Source: Gracilimonas sp040117685 (GTDB lineage Bacteria; Bacteroidota; Rhodothermia; Balneolales; Balneolaceae). Taken from it: a stretch of 64,000 nucleotides of DNA. The position numbers were made by a program, and so were the translations under genes. Below are positions 1 to 9,357 of this stretch, piece after piece (position 1 is the first letter of the stretch; the number at the start of each line of letters is the position of its first letter). The notes beneath the pieces were generated by a model. The model was not told the DNA's origin and searched no databases. It saw nothing but the letters and a program-made list of their open reading frames with translations. Location: contig NZ_JBEDYP020000002.1 in NCBI RefSeq assembly GCF_040117685.2, positions 217,820-281,819 on the forward strand, written 5' to 3'.

Positions 1-141
1 AACCCCACACCCTGAACTCGTCCGGAAATGAAAATATGTTTCTTCACAAATCTACCTTTTTGAATTTAATGTTCTATTTTAGACCCGCTACTATTATTAA
101 AAGGTTTCTTTACCTTAGAGTTCAATTATTATAAAAAGAAT

Positions 142-1074
142 ATGACTTTAACCCAGCTTTCATACATCGTTGCAGTCGACAAACACCGGCACTTTGCCAC
201 CGCAGCGCAGAAAATCTACATTACCCAGCCTACGCTCAGTATGCAAATTCAAAAGCTGGAGGATGAATTGGGAGTACTTATTTTTGACCGCTCAAAAACA
301 CCGGTTGTACCTACAGCAATGGGCGAAGAAATTATTGAACAGGCCAAGCAAATCTTAAGCGGAGCCAAACATATTGAAGATATGGTCGCCGTTCAGGGTG
401 ATAATCTCAAAGGCTCTTTCCGGGTGGGCATTATCCCGACTATAGCTCCGTATTTAGTTCCTCTTTTCCTAAAGTCTTTTGTGGATAAATACCCTGAAGT
501 TGAGCTGGTTTTTGAAGAAGCACTGACTGCGGAAGTCCTTAAAGGATTGAATGAAGACTACTTTGATGTGGGAATCATAGCCACCCCAACCGATAAACAC
601 ATGTATGAGAAAGATCTGTTTTTAGAGCCTTTTCTGGGTTACGTGAGTGTGGATCACGAGTTGGCTAAGAAAGACAAGTTATGTATTGATGATCTCTACA
701 AAGAAGATTTATGGTTACTAAATGAAGGTCACTGTTTCCGTGATCAAACCATCAAAATTTGCAAGCAGAACAACGAGAAGCTGAACAAAGCACCCATTGT
801 TTTTGAAAGCGGTAACCTGGAAACGCTCAAACGACTGGTGGAACAGAACTTTGGTATCACCCTGATGCCTTACCTGGCCATGGACGACTACGACACCAAA
901 TGTGCCAACGGTGTGGTAAAGCAATTTGAGGATCCGATTCCCTCCCGGAAAATAAGACTGGTGTACAGTCGCGAATTTTTAAAGAAAAACCTGATCGAGG
1001 CCTTCGCTGATCTTATCAAAGAATCCATTCCCGAAGAATTGGAATCTCAGGACGAAGCGATGGTCATTGAATAA
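142..1074 (+). CDS. oxyR: OxyR-type peroxide-sensing LysR regulator
   Basis: LysR-family transcription factor of 310 residues, the usual family length. An N-terminal winged HTH (about residues 1-60, including ITQPTLSMQIQKLEDELG) is followed by a substrate/redox domain. The motif EGHCFRDQTIKIC places cysteines at residues 198 and 207. In E. coli OxyR the peroxide-reactive pair C199/C208 sits in the same GHC(L/F)RDQ context, so this is very likely a true OxyR and not a generic LysR protein. It would sense H2O2 by disulfide formation and activate antioxidant genes. The stop codon overlaps the start of the downstream terC gene by one base (TAATG), which suggests one operon. No catalase or peroxidase gene is adjacent. 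Confidence 0.93.
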   Translation: MTLTQLSYIVAVDKHRHFATAAQKIYITQPTLSMQIQKLEDELGVLIFDRSKTPVVPTAMGEEIIEQAKQILSGAKHIEDMVAVQGDNLKGSFRVGIIPTIAPYLVPLFLKSFVDKYPEVELVFEEALTAEVLKGLNEDYFDVGIIATPTDKHMYEKDLFLEPFLGYVSVDHELAKKDKLCIDDLYKEDLWLLNEGHCFRDQTIKICKQNNEKLNKAPIVFESGNLETLKRLVEQNFGITLMPYLAMDDYDTKCANGVVKQFEDPIPSRKIRLVYSREFLKKNLIEAFADLIKESIPEELESQDEAMVIE

Positions 1075-2018
1075 TGGAACATAGCTTAACGCTCTGGATC
1101 ATTTTCAATGTTTTTATTGTAGCCATGCTGATTGTGGACCTGGTGGTCTTCAATCGTAAAGAACACGAGATTACCATCAAGGAATCGCTGATCTGGACAG
1201 GGGTCTGGATTTTCCTGGCGTGTGTTTTCGGCGTGGGTATTTACTTTTACATGGACCCGGCCAGCTCTCTCGATTATTTCACCGGCTACCTGATTGAGAA
1301 ATCGCTAAGCGTGGATAACATCTTTGTGTTTATCCTTGTGTTCTCCTATTTCGGGGTCCCCGCTAAATACCAGCATAAAGTGCTTTTCTGGGGAATATTT
1401 GGCGCCCTGGTACTTCGTTTTCTTTTTATCTTTCTGGGCGTCGCCCTCATCGAGCGCTTCGAATGGATCGTCTATATCTTCGGAGCTTTCCTGGTGTATA
1501 CCGGTTTGAAAATGGCTTTTGAGACCGAGAAGGAAGTACATCCTGAACGAAATCCACTGTTAAAACTGACACGTAAGTTCATACCCGTCACCAACAAATT
1601 TGACGGGCCTCATTTCCTCACCCGCGTTGACGGAAAGCTAATGGCCACTCCGCTGTTTGTAGTGCTTGTTGTGATCGAAACCACCGATGTGGTTTTCGCC
1701 ATCGACTCTATCCCGGCCATCCTTGCCATCACCACCGATGAGTTTTTGGTGTACAGTTCCAACGCCTTTGCCATTTTAGGATTGCGTGCCCTCTACTTTG
1801 CTTTAAACGGGGTAATGAAATTGTTCCATTACCTGCACTACGGGCTGGCGGCCATCCTATCTTTTGTGGGAATCAAAATGCTGATTGCCGAATTTTACCA
1901 CGTTCCTACTCCCTGGGCTCTGGGTTTTGTAGCCCTGGCTTTGGTGGGATCTATTGGGGCTTCTATGCTCTTCCCCAAAAAAGAAAATGAAATACCTCAG
2001 GCTCCTGAAGAAGAATAA
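1074..2018 (+). CDS. terC: TerC/Alx-family integral membrane protein
   Basis: TerC-family inner-membrane protein of 314 residues with about eight hydrophobic segments. The family signature is visible: acidic residues inside membrane helices in YLIEKSLSVDNIFVF and VVIETTDVVFAIDSIPAI. Family members (TerC, Alx, YceF-like) are linked to tellurite resistance and, in E. coli and B. subtilis, to manganese export that helps metalate exoenzymes; which applies here is not known. The start ATG shares its first base with the oxyR stop codon, so translation is probably coupled to oxyR and expression linked to oxidative stress. A manganese role would fit an OxyR partner, but that is inference. Confidence 0.9.
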   Translation: MEHSLTLWIIFNVFIVAMLIVDLVVFNRKEHEITIKESLIWTGVWIFLACVFGVGIYFYMDPASSLDYFTGYLIEKSLSVDNIFVFILVFSYFGVPAKYQHKVLFWGIFGALVLRFLFIFLGVALIERFEWIVYIFGAFLVYTGLKMAFETEKEVHPERNPLLKLTRKFIPVTNKFDGPHFLTRVDGKLMATPLFVVLVVIETTDVVFAIDSIPAILAITTDEFLVYSSNAFAILGLRALYFALNGVMKLFHYLHYGLAAILSFVGIKMLIAEFYHVPTPWALGFVALALVGSIGASMLFPKKENEIPQAPEEE

Positions 2019-2084
2019 TAATACTGCTTACTTCGAAAATTGATCATTCGGTCGATGGTTAATCGCAATTCATTTGATTTTTGA

Positions 2085-2110
2085 AAGCGAAGGGCTGAAC
2101 CCCTTCACTT
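2085..2110 (+). terminator. Weak hairpin after oxyR-terC
   Basis: A GAAGGG/CCCTTC stem (2089-2094 with 2101-2106) with a 6-base loop is extended by AAG/CTT beyond one mismatch, and lies 70 bases after the terC stop. No T-run follows, so it is at best a weak or Rho-assisted terminator. The rest of 2019-2247 shows nothing I recognise. Confidence 0.3.
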
Positions 2111-2247
2111 GCTTACAGGAAGAAAGTTTTACTCCTACAAACGGCATATTCACATCACCTGATTCAACATCCTGCTTTTGTCATGAGTCCTCTTTCCATG
2201 GGGCATTAGTTTAGTATGGTACGGATACACTGCATCACAGATCTGAC

Positions 2248-2775
2248 TTAGTGAAATTCAGCAGGATATTCCACTACTCCATGAACATCATTAAGAGCAT
2301 TGGGCTCAAGCTCGATAGCCATACAATTTTCGGGTGGTATGTCGAAAGGAAGAGTTATATCGAAATCAGTACAGGGTCGATATCCGAAGCGGGGATAATA
2401 TCCGGCATGACCTGCTAAAATAACAGAAGTAAATCCTGCCTCCCGTGCTGCTTCATGCCCGGTTTTGATCAGCTCGCCCCCAATTCCTTTGCCCTGATAT
2501 TCCGGCTGAACCGTAACCGGAGCCAAAGCCAGAGACTCCCACTCTTGTTGTTCGCTCTTAATTAAAATGCGGGTAAAAAGGATATGCCCGACTATTTCTC
2601 CTTTCAGTTCTGCTACCAAAGATAATTCCGGAATGAACGCGTCTGAAGTTCTCAAACGCTCCACTAAAAAGTGCTCCGTTTGGTCGCTGTATTCTTCACC
2701 CTCAAAAGCCTTTCTTATAAGTTCAAATACATCAGAATGGTCAGCTTTGGATTCTCTTCGGATGGTAATATTCAT
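2248..2775 (-). CDS. GNAT-family N-acetyltransferase
   Basis: Single-domain GNAT protein of 175 residues. The acetyl-CoA pyrophosphate-binding motif A is clear: VQPEYQGKGIGGELI at about residues 89-103. Later there are VILAGHAGYYPRFGYRP (about 118-135), typical of the YhbS/predicted N-acetyltransferase subgroup in which a G-x-x-x-Y-Y-x-x-F-G-Y stretch follows the core. Substrate is unknown; relatives modify small molecules or protein N-termini. It stands alone between a plus-strand operon and the small DUF3185 gene, and its ATG is preceded by no clear Shine-Dalgarno. Confidence 0.85.
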   Translation of the reverse strand: MNITIRRESKADHSDVFELIRKAFEGEEYSDQTEHFLVERLRTSDAFIPELSLVAELKGEIVGHILFTRILIKSEQQEWESLALAPVTVQPEYQGKGIGGELIKTGHEAAREAGFTSVILAGHAGYYPRFGYRPCTDFDITLPFDIPPENCMAIELEPNALNDVHGVVEYPAEFH

Positions 2776-3008
2776 ATGACTTTATTGTTGAAAATAATAG
2801 AAAAATGAGGTCTCCTACGAAAAGATACTTTTACACCATAACTAAATCATGCGTCCGCTTTCCCTGGCGCATACGTTCCGATTCAGCAAGGACACTGATT
2901 GAAATCTAAAGTAATGACCAGCCAACACCCTATTCACAAAGTGCCTTAGAGAAAGAGACAGAGATAGGGACAGGCAATTGCAGTAAGATCCTCTGAAATT
3001 CTCTTGAA

Positions 3009-3206
3009 CTACTTTTTCTTTACCAGCCTCGAACCACCCAGGATAACGGCGATTACCCCAACCACCAGCATAACAATGGCATCAGTAGAACCCGACCCAC
3101 CAAAAGCCTGATCAAGCTCTGACCCAAAGGAATTGTATTCATGATATCCGAAATAAAGAAGGAGCCCGCCGGCGATAAGAAGTGCAAAAGCAATGATTCG
3201 ATTCAT
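3009..3206 (-). CDS. Small DUF3185-like membrane protein
   Basis: A 65-residue protein with two membrane helices: residues 4-22 (IIAFALLIAGGLLLYFGYHE) and about 43-61 (AIVMLVVGVIAVILGGSRL), separated by a polar loop with FGSELDQAFGGSGSTDA. Two helices around a short G/S-rich loop and a basic KKK tail match the DUF3185 family as I remember it; function unknown. It is monocistronic, preceded by ATG and no obvious Shine-Dalgarno. Small two-helix proteins of this kind are common stress-related accessory proteins, but nothing here shows that directly. Confidence 0.75.
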   Translation of the reverse strand: MNRIIAFALLIAGGLLLYFGYHEYNSFGSELDQAFGGSGSTDAIVMLVVGVIAVILGGSRLVKKK

Positions 3207-3391
3207 AGTAGAAACAATTTTAAAGGTTGAATCCTATCTAAGAATTTCGGGAAACAAGCGCAATAAGGATTTAGCTGTTGTGATTAGCTTTCTTTATCTA
3301 TTTCGAAAATTATGGAAGCACCCTGCCACGAACTGTCACTCGTTCTTCTTAGTTTAGTGTGTGGAGGAATTGGAAGCGCCCTCTTTTTATT

Positions 3392-3423
3392 GTCATCCTG
3401 AGGCTAACGCGAAGAATCACTCC
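3392..3423 (+). repeat. GTCATCCTGAG-type dispersed repeat
   Basis: The segment begins GTCATCCTGAGG and continues to CGCGAAGAATC. This resembles a short dispersed element of the GTCATCCTGAGCGAAGCGAAGAATCT type that is seen in intergenic regions of many Bacteroidota-like genomes. It lies just upstream of the exonuclease gene and would be translated only if a spurious upstream start (3359) were used, which supports the start at 3449. A related copy is at 44007-44033. Confidence 0.55.
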
Positions 3424-3448
3424 CATCAAGTTTAGACCAGAGAAACAC

Positions 3449-4441
3449 ATGCTTAAAATCACCAAAGCCGGAAACCATGGAATACTGCTGCCCCAGCTCG
3501 GAATAGGGCTGGATTATAGCGGCAAAAAGGCAGAGCATGTATTTGTATCTCACGGCCATGCCGATCACATTCCCTGGAGTTCCAATGCCCGGGTGGTGTA
3601 TGCCACTCCGGCTACTAAAAAGTTCATGAACCTTCGTGGAGCCAAATACGAGGTGCAGGAACTCCCCTTTAAGCAATCTATAGAAACTGATAACGCCAGG
3701 GTTACCTTCTATCCGGCCGGACATATACTCGGCTCCGCTATGACCTTCGTGGAAAGCGACTTCGGTAACCTGCTCTACACCGGAGATTACCGCACTCCAC
3801 CAGCTCCCGCTACCGAAGGCTTCGAACTCCCCAATGCCCAAATCGACAGCTTTATAACTGAGGCTACTTTTAGTCTGCCCGTGTACCGCTGGGCTGATTA
3901 TGATGAACTGAGAGCTGAAATCACCAACTTTGCACAATCTGTTTTGGATGAAGGATATACTCCGGTATTTCTGGCATACAACCTTGGCAAGGCGCAGGAA
4001 ATTATGCACTTGGTGAAGGATTTGAATCATCCCATGCAAATACATGGCGCCGGGTTCAAACTCTGTGATGTGTATGAGAAGGAAGGCATCGACCTGGGTA
4101 ATTATAAAACCTATGACCGGGATACTTGTGAAGGAAAAATCCTGATTTGTCCGAGTTCAGCTATCAATAATGGCTTTGCTTCTAATGTCCGGAAGAAGCG
4201 GATTGCCTACTGTAGCGGCTGGGCTGCGATGGAGGCGAGGCGTAGTCAGCTAACGGTTGATAAATTAATACCCCTCTCCGATCATCTCGACTTTTTTGAA
4301 TTGATTTGCCTTTGTGAACAACTTCAGCCCAAAATGACCTATATCACGCATACTCCCAATCCGGATGTGGTAAAGCATTACCTGGACCAGCGGAATATTC
4401 CGGCACAGTTTTTAGATATAACGGCGAAACCGAATGACTAG
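3449..4441 (+). CDS. Ligase-associated MBL-fold DNA exonuclease
   Basis: Metallo-beta-lactamase-fold nuclease of the type found next to bacterial ATP-dependent DNA ligases. The zinc motif SHGHADH is at residues 34-40, followed by PAGHILGSAM (about 89-98), YTGDYRT and a C-terminal beta-CASP-like half ending with SDHLDF and ITHTPNP. I chose ATG 3449 over the open frame from 3359 because MLKITKAGNHG begins the conserved domain and the extra 30 residues are encoded by a dispersed repeat. Length is then 330 residues. The ligase gene follows after 157 bases. The helicase and phosphoesterase that complete this repair set in other genomes are not present here. Confidence 0.85.
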   Translation: MLKITKAGNHGILLPQLGIGLDYSGKKAEHVFVSHGHADHIPWSSNARVVYATPATKKFMNLRGAKYEVQELPFKQSIETDNARVTFYPAGHILGSAMTFVESDFGNLLYTGDYRTPPAPATEGFELPNAQIDSFITEATFSLPVYRWADYDELRAEITNFAQSVLDEGYTPVFLAYNLGKAQEIMHLVKDLNHPMQIHGAGFKLCDVYEKEGIDLGNYKTYDRDTCEGKILICPSSAINNGFASNVRKKRIAYCSGWAAMEARRSQLTVDKLIPLSDHLDFFELICLCEQLQPKMTYITHTPNPDVVKHYLDQRNIPAQFLDITAKPND

Positions 4442-4451
4442 TTATAAATTC

Positions 4452-4575
4452 TAAATTTTAAATATTAAGTGCTAAGTGACATACAGCCTTTATCACAAAT
4501 ATAAGCCTCTTAAAGATGTCTTTGATTAAACTATCTAATGTGACTTCTATAACCCCATTTAACATTTAAAATTTA
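4452..4575. repeat. AT-rich inverted repeat between exonuclease and ligase
   Basis: TAAATTTTAAAT at 4452-4463 is exactly inverted as ATTTAAAATTTA at 4564-4575, 100 bases apart. Additional TTAAGTG and CACTTAA elements sit next to each arm. The sequence fills most of the 157-base gap between two genes expected to be co-transcribed. Low complexity makes chance partly responsible. Confidence 0.4.
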
Positions 4576-4598
4576 ACACTTAACATTGCCCCGCATCG

Positions 4599-6325
<1,727 letters not shown>

Positions 6326-6329
<4 letters not shown>

Positions 6330-6991
6330 TACTCAATTACATCACTTTCTTTAACCGCTATAACCGTCAGGAAAGATTTATGAGTGGTGTATCTCCTTAC
6401 ATTATAGATACTGTTGTAGATCAGGTTGGATTTGAAATAGGTAATACCGCCTGATTGGGTGTAATCCCCTTCTTCCAGCTGTCGTTCAATAGACTGAACC
6501 GAAATACGGATGGCTTTGGTCAGATCCTGAAGAGCGTTATTCTTGGCTTTCATCCATGCCAGACTGGGGTTATAGGAAGTAGCCCGGGTTTTACCAACCG
6601 CAAACCAGGTGTCCCCCACTTTTTGCGGCCCAATAAATAACTTTGAAAGAGAAGGTATTTCAACATTAATACCGGAAGACCTGTTTGCCGGTGCAGCTAC
6701 ACAAACCGCTTGTTCATCGATGATGACTGAATCCTGCTTTACAATATTATCATCAAAAGTAAGAACAGTGTCTCTGATACTTAGTTCAGGAAAATTATAC
6801 GTTGAATAATCGTTAGCCTGAAATTCTTCGATATACACCGACATGAACAAGTTGCTGTTCAACTCTTTTAGTGCCTTTTGGCAGGCATCCTCAAATTCTT
6901 CTTCCGCCGAGTAGGAATAGACCGGTTCAATTCCGAATCCATGTACGGTTTCAGATTGATAGATCAGTACAGGCTGTTCATCTTCATCCAA
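6326..6991 (-). CDS. LPP20-like envelope protein, signal peptide out of frame
   Basis: The open frame (221 residues from a TTG) codes for a protein with an LPP20/FlgT-like look: QKVGDTWFAVGKT, then ATSYNPSLAWMKAKNNALQDL, a helix that in this family follows the (G/S)W(x) strand. There is no ATG or GTG start in this frame. Upstream in the neighbouring frame, a GTG at 7077 begins a good signal peptide (hydrophobic core ILLIQTVLINLVL, end NLFSQ). That frame reaches a run of eight T at 6997-6990 (minus strand). One additional T would join it exactly to LDEDEQPVL of this frame. So the gene as sequenced is either frameshifted or depends on slippage. It follows the LPP20 lipoprotein gene by 18 bases, measured from the GTG. 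Confidence 0.7.
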
Positions 6992-7077
6992 AAAAAAGTA
7001 CTCTGCGAAAACAAGTTTCCACAGAGCACTAAATTTATAAGAACGGTCTGAATTAAAAGTATGTGACTAAATCTCAC
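6990..7077 (-). other. Split signal peptide with hairpin and T8 slippage/terminator site
   Basis: On the minus strand GTG 7077 opens a 30-codon stretch with signal-peptide composition, ending at the T8 tract (6997-6990). Immediately before the T-run, AGTGCTCTG (7030-7022) can pair with CAGAGTACT (7005-6997) with one G-T pair, and the inner TGGAAA/TTTTCG extends the stem. This has the form of an intrinsic terminator, but it lies inside the coding sequence of the next gene. Possible readings: attenuator, transcriptional slippage site, phase-variable tract, or a base missed in a homopolymer. Confidence 0.6.
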
Positions 7078-7095
7078 GAAAACTGTATTTCGAAT

Positions 7096-7662
7096 TTAGT
7101 CTTCTAATTCATGAAGTTTGTTTTGCAGTTCTTCAAACGCTTTGGAAGCCTTAAACTTGGTGTAAAGCTCTTCGTCTTTAGAAAGTGCATTTTCTAGTAC
7201 GGAACGGGCTTGCCCTACCGGCATACGAACCAGTACATAGCATCGCTGATTTACGTTACCGCCGGTTACTTCAGGATTCAGTTGCTCACACTCGGCACGG
7301 TCGCGGGTAACACCATTCATCGTGTTGTTCACGAGCTGCTCGCTGGCACTGGAGAAAGTAGCTGCGTAGTTAGCATTTGGTCCGCTTTGTACTTCTTCTT
7401 CAAAAGATTTTTGAAGGGCAGATACTTTTACTTCCAGTTTCTGAGCCATTGCAGTGGTAGCGTTGTTCTGAGCCATTCTCAGTGCAGTACCCTGACGACT
7501 ACTTTCAGCTTGTCCCGGTGCGTAAAAGAATTCTTCAGTATCTGTAGGAGGAACCATTACCCAGTTTGGCATTGAGCTTTGGCTGGTTACGGCTTTTTCG
7601 CCCCCGCAGGAAACCATGAATGTAAATGCGAATAACGTTAAAAGAATAGATTTAATTTTCAT
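7096..7662 (-). CDS. LPP20-family lipoprotein
   Basis: Lipoprotein of 188 residues. The signal peptide ends in FMVSC with the lipidated cysteine at residue 19. After a short linker, PNWVMVPPTDTEEFFYAPGQ begins an LPP20-like domain, followed by a long Ala/Gln-rich helix (ALRMAQNNATTAMAQKLEV) and a strand CYVLVRMPVGQ. Family members are outer-membrane lipoproteins; the fold also occurs in flagellar FlgT. It is probably attached to the periplasmic or outer face of the outer membrane. AAGGGG lies 10 bases upstream of the ATG, a rare clear Shine-Dalgarno in this window. It is divergent from the transglutaminase-like gene (145-base intergenic), so the two transcripts may share a control region. Confidence 0.82.
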   Translation of the reverse strand: MKIKSILLTLFAFTFMVSCGGEKAVTSQSSMPNWVMVPPTDTEEFFYAPGQAESSRQGTALRMAQNNATTAMAQKLEVKVSALQKSFEEEVQSGPNANYAATFSSASEQLVNNTMNGVTRDRAECEQLNPEVTGGNVNQRCYVLVRMPVGQARSVLENALSKDEELYTKFKASKAFEELQNKLHELED

Positions 7663-7807
7663 ATCAATTACCCCTTTGTGGTATTATTTGGTTTCGCGAA
7701 TAATAAAATGAAATATCAACCAACACAAATCTTTTTAATTTGACTATCACGCTATTTTGTTCAATTTTTGTCGTATATACTACTAAAAGTAACGTTGAGG
7801 TTTAAAG

Positions 7808-9352
7808 ATGGGGTTTTTCGATTGCAATAATACAGGGAAAAAATATTTTTCCGCTTTTCTGATTTTTTTCTTCTCCTTTATACTGATGCCGGCATTGGTT
7901 TCTGCTCAGGACACCGAGTACGAAAAATGGAAGAAACAGCAAGAAGCTGAATTCAAAGAGTATCAGGATAAATTTGATAAAGAGTTTATTGAGATGCTGG
8001 AAAAAACCTGGGAAGAAGTGGGTATCAACCAGGGGTCTGACTTCTACAAAGAAAGGAAGCCTATTACCATCCCGAAAGCTCCGCCTAAACCCACTGTTGA
8101 GAATACGGCCCCCAAGGATGACACCCCGGTTCGCGAACGAATTAGTATCGACATTCCGGATGCTCCGGAGCCGGAGCCTATTAAGATAGAGATGCCGCCC
8201 CGGGAATCCATGTTTGGGGATATTGAAACCCGAACCACCAATATCAATTACTTTTCCTCTACTATTCCTTTTGAGTATCCTACTCAGCTCAGAGCTCTGT
8301 ATTCTCCCCGCGAATTTTCCATGAGGAAAACAGACAATAAGCGCATAGCCGAATTTTGGGATAAAGTGAGCCGGATTAACCACGACCCTATCATATCCTA
8401 TTCCAATAAAGTACGTGAAGAATTAAAGCTGAACGATTGGGGCTATATGCTGTTGATCAACGACTTTGCCAATACCGTTTATGAAGGGTACGACAAAAAG
8501 CTTGTAAACCTGTACAACTGGTTTTTACTTACCCGTGCAGGCTATAAGGTACGCATCGGTTATGACCAAAACGATGTTTACATCCTCTTTGCGGTAGAAT
8601 ACAATGTATTTAACACCAAGTACTACACACTGGATGGCGAGCAGTACTATGTAATTGATCTGAATGAAGACAAGCAGACCCCAAGCTCTATCTTTACTTA
8701 CACCGGCTCTCATCAAAGCCAGAGCAAAAAACTGGATCTTAGAATTAAAGATTTTCCAAATTTGGGCGATACCAAGAATGTTGAGTCCCGAACTCTCGAA
8801 TTTTCCTTTAATAATAAGGACTACAGTATTCCGGTTTCCATCGATAAGAATTTGATTACCTATTTCGAATATTTCCCGCTAACCGAGCTACCCGTATTCT
8901 TCACGGCTTCCCTTTCTGAATCGTCCAAAAAATCAATTTATGAAAAGCTGGCCCCTGCCATAGCGGATATGACTGAAGAAGAAGCGGTAAACTTCCTCCT
9001 CCGATTTGTACAAACGGCTTTTGATTATAAAACCGATCAGGATCAATTTGATCGTGAGAAATACATGATTCCGGAAGAAACTCTTTTCTATCCTTATTCT
9101 GATTGTGATGACCGCTCTATCCTGTTTGCCAACCTTGTTCAGGAGCTGGTGGGATTGGAAGTAGTTGGGCTGCGTTACAGTAAGCATCTTGCTACTGCCG
9201 TTTCCTTCACCGGTAATACAGTGGAAGGCGACAGCCATTATCATTCAGGGAAAAAATATATCGTTGCAGATCCGACCTATATAAATGCATCTGTTGGAAT
9301 GACCATGACTCAATACAAAAACGAAAAACCAGAAATTGTAAGCTTACAATAA
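7808..9352 (+). CDS. Secreted transglutaminase-like protein
   Basis: Exported protein of 514 residues. The signal peptide ends ALVSAQ near residue 34. A charged, coiled-coil-prone segment follows (EYEKWKKQQEAEFKEYQDKF, about 37-57), then a Pro/Glu-rich spacer up to about 140. The C-terminal part carries a transglutaminase-like catalytic triad: C433 in YPYSDCDDRS, H460 in RYSKHLATAV and D488 in YIVADPTY. Bacterial proteins with this fold act as peptidases or transamidases on envelope substrates; the actual substrate is unknown. It is the first gene of a plus-strand run and ends five bases before the next gene, so it is probably co-transcribed. Confidence 0.82.
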   Translation: MGFFDCNNTGKKYFSAFLIFFFSFILMPALVSAQDTEYEKWKKQQEAEFKEYQDKFDKEFIEMLEKTWEEVGINQGSDFYKERKPITIPKAPPKPTVENTAPKDDTPVRERISIDIPDAPEPEPIKIEMPPRESMFGDIETRTTNINYFSSTIPFEYPTQLRALYSPREFSMRKTDNKRIAEFWDKVSRINHDPIISYSNKVREELKLNDWGYMLLINDFANTVYEGYDKKLVNLYNWFLLTRAGYKVRIGYDQNDVYILFAVEYNVFNTKYYTLDGEQYYVIDLNEDKQTPSSIFTYTGSHQSQSKKLDLRIKDFPNLGDTKNVESRTLEFSFNNKDYSIPVSIDKNLITYFEYFPLTELPVFFTASLSESSKKSIYEKLAPAIADMTEEEAVNFLLRFVQTAFDYKTDQDQFDREKYMIPEETLFYPYSDCDDRSILFANLVQELVGLEVVGLRYSKHLATAVSFTGNTVEGDSHYHSGKKYIVADPTYINASVGMTMTQYKNEKPEIVSLQ

Positions 9353-9357
9353 TCACA

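Noticed and set aside
1..141. Promoter elements or a gene end upstream of oxyR
   Set aside because: I found no clear -35/-10 pair or reading frame; nothing can be supported there.
3359..3448. N-terminal extension of the exonuclease
   Set aside because: These 30 codons include a dispersed repeat and precede the conserved start MLKITKAGNHG.
3404..4045. Minus-strand open frame of 213 codons opposite the exonuclease gene
   Set aside because: It is opposite a gene with a full set of MBL motifs, and its own translation has no signal, domain or realistic composition.
7802..8383. Minus-strand open frame of 193 codons opposite the transglutaminase-like gene
   Set aside because: It lies under the signal peptide and linker of a well-supported gene and its translation shows no domain.
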